The notes under the pieces: generated by a model
The model's input: only the letters and a program-made list of their open reading frames with translations
Told to the model about the DNA's origin: nothing
Databases searched by the model: none
DNA from: Guillardia theta CCMP2712
Taxonomy: Eukaryota; Cryptophyceae; Pyrenomonadales; Geminigeraceae
Length of the DNA: 64,000 nucleotides
Assembly: GCF_000315625.1 (NCBI RefSeq)
Contig: NW_005434629.1
Coordinates: 6,681-70,680, forward strand
Direction of reading: 5' to 3'
Position numbers and translations under genes: made by a program
Part shown: positions 60,813 to 64,000 of the stretch, one piece after another
Numbering within the stretch: position 1 is the stretch's first letter
Layout: the number at the start of each line of letters is the position of its first letter

Positions 60813-62117
60813 CTAAACAGCATTGTAGACGACATCTGAAACCTCTTGTAGAAAAGTTTCTAAAAGATGATGAACAGGCCAAGCTGGGAGGAAGAAACAA
60901 TGTCAAACGAGAAGGCTGCTGGGTAGTGGATACACCTTCAGAAGGCGGATTCTTCTCCTCCTTGTAGAAAAAGTTTCTCCTCTCGCCAATGGTCTCCAGC
61001 AACTTGTCCTGCAGCTCAGCACCAGATGTAACTTCTTCCAGAAGATGCTGTCAGGGAATGTCAGAAAAAACAGCAGAGAGTCATCATGGGGTACATGATT
61101 GGAGACGCTGAAGAGCCTGGACATTTCATGCAACCTCCTGGAATGGTTCTTAATCTCTTGGGTGTACTCTTCGATTCTCTGCGGGTATAGCTCAGTGCAG
61201 ACGGTGACGCGCTAGCGAAAGAGACCTCGAGGTGCTCGAGCGCCTCCACTTGAAGCTCGCTCGTTAGCCTCTCACACCCTCTCAGCTTCGCTTCCGCGTG
61301 CTCCAATTTCAGCATCAAGGGGCTCAGGATCCTGACCAGCGTGCTTCGGGGATCAGAGGAGAGAAGGAGGTTCCAACAAGCAGCTGTGTCTCTCCGCCAT
61401 CTCCTCAGAGTCTCGTTCCATCGGCTATCCATGTCGCCCGCGGGAAGCATGGTCCTCTGTGCAGTCTTGATGGTCTCACCGAGGATGCAGCCGACTTGAT
61501 GTAACTTGTCTGTCTGCATGTAGTTGGTGCTGCTGCTACAAGACTCTCCTTTACTGCATCTCAAGGTTTGTGAAGGAGCAGAGACGGAGACGTCCTGAGA
61601 TATCATCAGAACCTTGTCGTGTGTGGTTCTTCTTACTTCCATGAAGGCCTTGTGATCGCTGAGCGCAGCTATCGCATGCTTCCAGAAGAGCAAAACCTGT
61701 AAAGAACTGTGAGGAGGCCGATGAGGAAGTGGGAAGAAGAAACGGGAGATGGGGAAAGGTAGGGAGGGGGGAAGAGAAGCATTGTCAGAGGGAGGAAGGA
61801 AGGGAGGGAGGGAGCGGACGAGCGAGGGATGCAGGGAGGGATCGATGGAGGGAGGGACCTGTTGGAGGAGAAAGGAGAGAACGGAGGGAGGAGCATAAGA
61901 GGAAACTTACCACTTCGTTTTGGAGAAGGCAAGACGACTCGCAGTCATGCTGCTTTCGTGAGAGAAGGCCGAGCATGTAGGACAAGAGGACTGAAAGGAT
62001 GAGGAGGAGGCAAAGAGCCATGTCCTTAGAGGACATCTTGCATGCCATCGATGTTGATAGAGAGCAGCAGCGTTCATGACAACACTCCGAGCACAACGGA
62101 GGTCCTTCCCCCGCCAT
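60813..62117 (-). CDS. Type II membrane protein with coiled-coil body, function unknown
   Basis: Exons 62117-61911, 61696-61226, 61178-61095, 61047-60936 and 60859-60813 give 306 residues, all in frame. A Cys-rich N-terminal 30 residues (CSECCHERCCSL) precede a transmembrane helix (MALCLLLILSVLLSYMLGLL). The rest is mostly charged helix: HAIAALSDHKAFMEVRR, TLRRWRRDTAACWNLLL, LMLKLEHAEAKLRGCERL, LEHLERIEEYTQEIKNHS and LQDKLLETIGERRNFF, likely coiled coil. No domain recognised. The Cys cluster next to the helix could be lipid-modified or bind metal; that is inference. Ends ETFLQEVSDVVYNAV. Confidence 0.65.
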
Positions 62118-62719
62118 GATCAGTGTACGAGTACATCCCTTCGACTGGCTCGTCCCTGGGCAGAAGGTTGTCTCCCTCTTTCACAAGGTTGGATGAGGAT
62201 GGGACGAGGAAACAGAGGAGTGAGAGGAGATAGCGGAGGAGGAGTGATGAGGAGGTGAGAGGAGGTAGCGGAGGAGGAGCGTTGAGGGAGCTCAAGATGT
62301 CAAAAGTCACAACAACTGCTCCTTGTTCCCTCCGAGCATGCCCGTACGACTTGATTGAGCTGGGGGGTACGAGGAAGGAATATGTCCTGAGGCGGTGGAT
62401 CGGGTAGGGCCAGGAGAAAACGGTAGTCCGGCAGGGAGGAGTGGATTGTGGGTGCGAGCAAGGAGAAGGGGGAAGGGAGGCTGTTGTGCAAGTGTGTTGA
62501 TGGCTCAGCACCGGCAGTCAGGCAGGCAGATGAGTAGACGGTTGTTGTTCAGCTAGAATGAGCTCATCTTGTCTCTCTTGTAGATTTAGCTAAAATCGAG
62601 CATGAACACAAGAGCAACAAACTCACCACCCTCCCTCCTGATGATCCCTTCATCACCCAAATCATACTCCACCACACCACCTCTGACGGCTACTGACGGC
62701 CTGACAAGCTCGGCGGCCA
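62118..62719. other. Gap or pyruvate kinase 3' region
   Basis: Between the type II membrane gene and the pyruvate kinase gene, both on the minus strand. It probably contains the kinase 3' end or untranslated region and the promoter of the membrane gene. No ORF with support. Confidence 0.4.
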
Positions 62720-62854
62720 TCAGTCTGTCTCGCTGTCATCCTGGTCAGACCATCGGGTCTCAAGTAACCTCACCAACCTTGACGAGCTGCTCCACTCAGT
62801 GTGAGAGTCGCTGGACGGATCGATCCATGCCTGCCATCCACATGAAACAATTCC

Positions 62855-63040
<186 letters not shown>

Positions 63041-63124
63041 TTGCTGCTCTGCTTTCCCCATCTTCTCGTCCCCTCTATTGAAATGCCTTTCCCTCTCAAT
63101 GCATCTCATTTCGCCTTCCACAAC

Positions 63125-64000
63125 CTGCGGCCCGGAGGCTGGCAGGATGCGAACAACATTAGCAGCTCCTTTTTGTCCGAAAGGAAGTCCTGCATGCAAC
63201 ACGACGATGAGAAGGAGGGAGGGAACGGAAAAAGAAAGAGACGATGATGAAGCTGAGGATCGAAACAGCTCGAGCACAACATGAGGGCGGAGAGAGGGAG
63301 GGAGGAAAGCAAGACTACCCGCTGTGACTATGAAGAGATCCTTGGGGTCAGTGGCCTGAGGGTAGACGAGCGATCAAACTCCTTGCAAGGCACCAAGGAC
63401 CTTCGCACAAATCCTTGGATCTCAGCAAGACGGCAGGCACGCTTGAGCATGTTGTCGAACGTGTCCTGGACCGCGGGTATCAGGGCTGACGTGGCGAGAA
63501 GAAGGGCCCAACGTTAGGCTCCATGGTCATGAAGGTGGGGTAGACTCCCCAGAAAAGGCTCATCCTCCTAGCTATGCGAATCCTCGGGGTCTGTAGAGAG
63601 GTGAGAGGGCGGAGGAACGGAAGAGAAATCCACCAGAGCGACGATGGGTACAGTCATTCTCATCCTTGATGCCCGTGAGACCGTTCCTCCTGTTGAGGTG
63701 AAGCAGATGACAGCCTGCGCCTGCCCTTGTGAAGTGAGCAGAGGGAGGAAGGGAGGAGATGAGGAAGAGGAAGGAAGGGAGGAGATGAGCAAGAGGAAGG
63801 GAGGAGGAGAAGGGAGGTGCTGGAATTGTGCCTGCATTTCAAGGGCGAGGGAGCTTGCAGCTTGAGAGATGGCATCATATGCCAAGTGGTCCCGGGAGAT
63901 ATCAGCTGAGACGCCTGAGGGGTTGTAAGGGGGTGGAGGGACAAGTAAGTCAGGCAGTACGTGATTTCACCATGGAGAAGTAATGCTCGCTCTCTTCCAC
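63125..64000 (-). CDS. Pyruvate kinase, C-terminal part (runs off window; 3' end unresolved)
   Basis: Glycolytic enzyme making pyruvate and ATP from phosphoenolpyruvate and ADP. Exons: 64000-63961, 63914-63832, 63720-63634, 63590-63513, 63465-63394, 63340-63319, 63189-63125, all in frame. Only the C-terminal regulatory domain is inside: AYDAISQAASSLALEMQ, AVICFTSTGGTVSRASR, VPIVALTPRIRIARRMS, LFWGVYPTF, ACRLAEIQGFV and DLFIVTAGLPFGQKGAANVV, which match the domain order of pyruvate kinases (SG-T segment, RGV-P, GD-VVV, G-P-G-TN). The catalytic barrel lies beyond position 64000. The donor at 63830-63831 reads GC, not GT. After GPQ the frame stays open through Glu-Gln and Gly repeats to 62720, so the true end is uncertain. 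Confidence 0.85.

Overview
This is eukaryotic nuclear DNA from a compact, intron-rich genome. Genes lie on both strands, most introns are about 45-80 nt with GT-AG ends, and several exons are very small (16-36 nt). The gene set suggests a flagellated, probably photosynthetic protist, with a cryptophyte alga of the Guillardia type as my best guess. The reasons are an axonemal dynein, a small protein with a leader resembling a secondary-plastid presequence, GWxDWLG-type repeats often seen in algal genomes, and a fungal-style Zn2Cys6 regulator. This placement is inference, not proof. I rebuilt most genes by hand-splicing; where a model is called in frame, every exon junction keeps the reading frame.

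Layout. 404-13707 (+): an axonemal dynein heavy chain in 14 exons, with its N-terminus before the window. 13762-23364 (-): a chain of 15 exons without an in-frame stop, encoding a glutamine-rich protein of about 2,940 residues with an OTU cysteine protease domain at its C-terminus. 25609-27405 (+): a Zn2Cys6 regulator. 27501-30766 (-): a seven-helix membrane protein. 32138-32469 (+): a small, highly codon-biased protein behind a TATA box. 33012-35080 (-): a START-domain protein with a signal peptide. 37464-39974 (+): an ammonium transporter. 40280-41653 (+): a small GWxDWLG-repeat protein. 41850-44128 (-): an eIF4A-III-like DEAD-box helicase with an apparent frameshift. 46126-47012 (-): a MORN-repeat protein. 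49314-49690 (+): a small type I membrane protein. 50487-52981 (-): a PRP38-family splicing factor with a Tudor-like segment and an RD/RS tail. 54095-54526 (+): a doubtful membrane ORF. 55565-56767 (+): an acidic protein that may be plastid-targeted. 57468-58423 (-): an unknown protein. 60813-62117 (-): an unknown type II membrane protein. 63125-64000 (-): the C-terminal part of a pyruvate kinase that runs off the window.

The genes form no operon or pathway cluster. They are a typical eukaryotic mix: motility, RNA processing (helicase and PRP38), ammonium uptake, glycolysis, regulation and membrane proteins. The spaces between genes hold two recurring kinds of unexplained sequence, very GC-rich GGCC/CCGG islands and long tracts studded with ACCCC. 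Many introns carry microsatellites or minisatellites. I saw no tRNA, rRNA, CRISPR array or intact mobile element.
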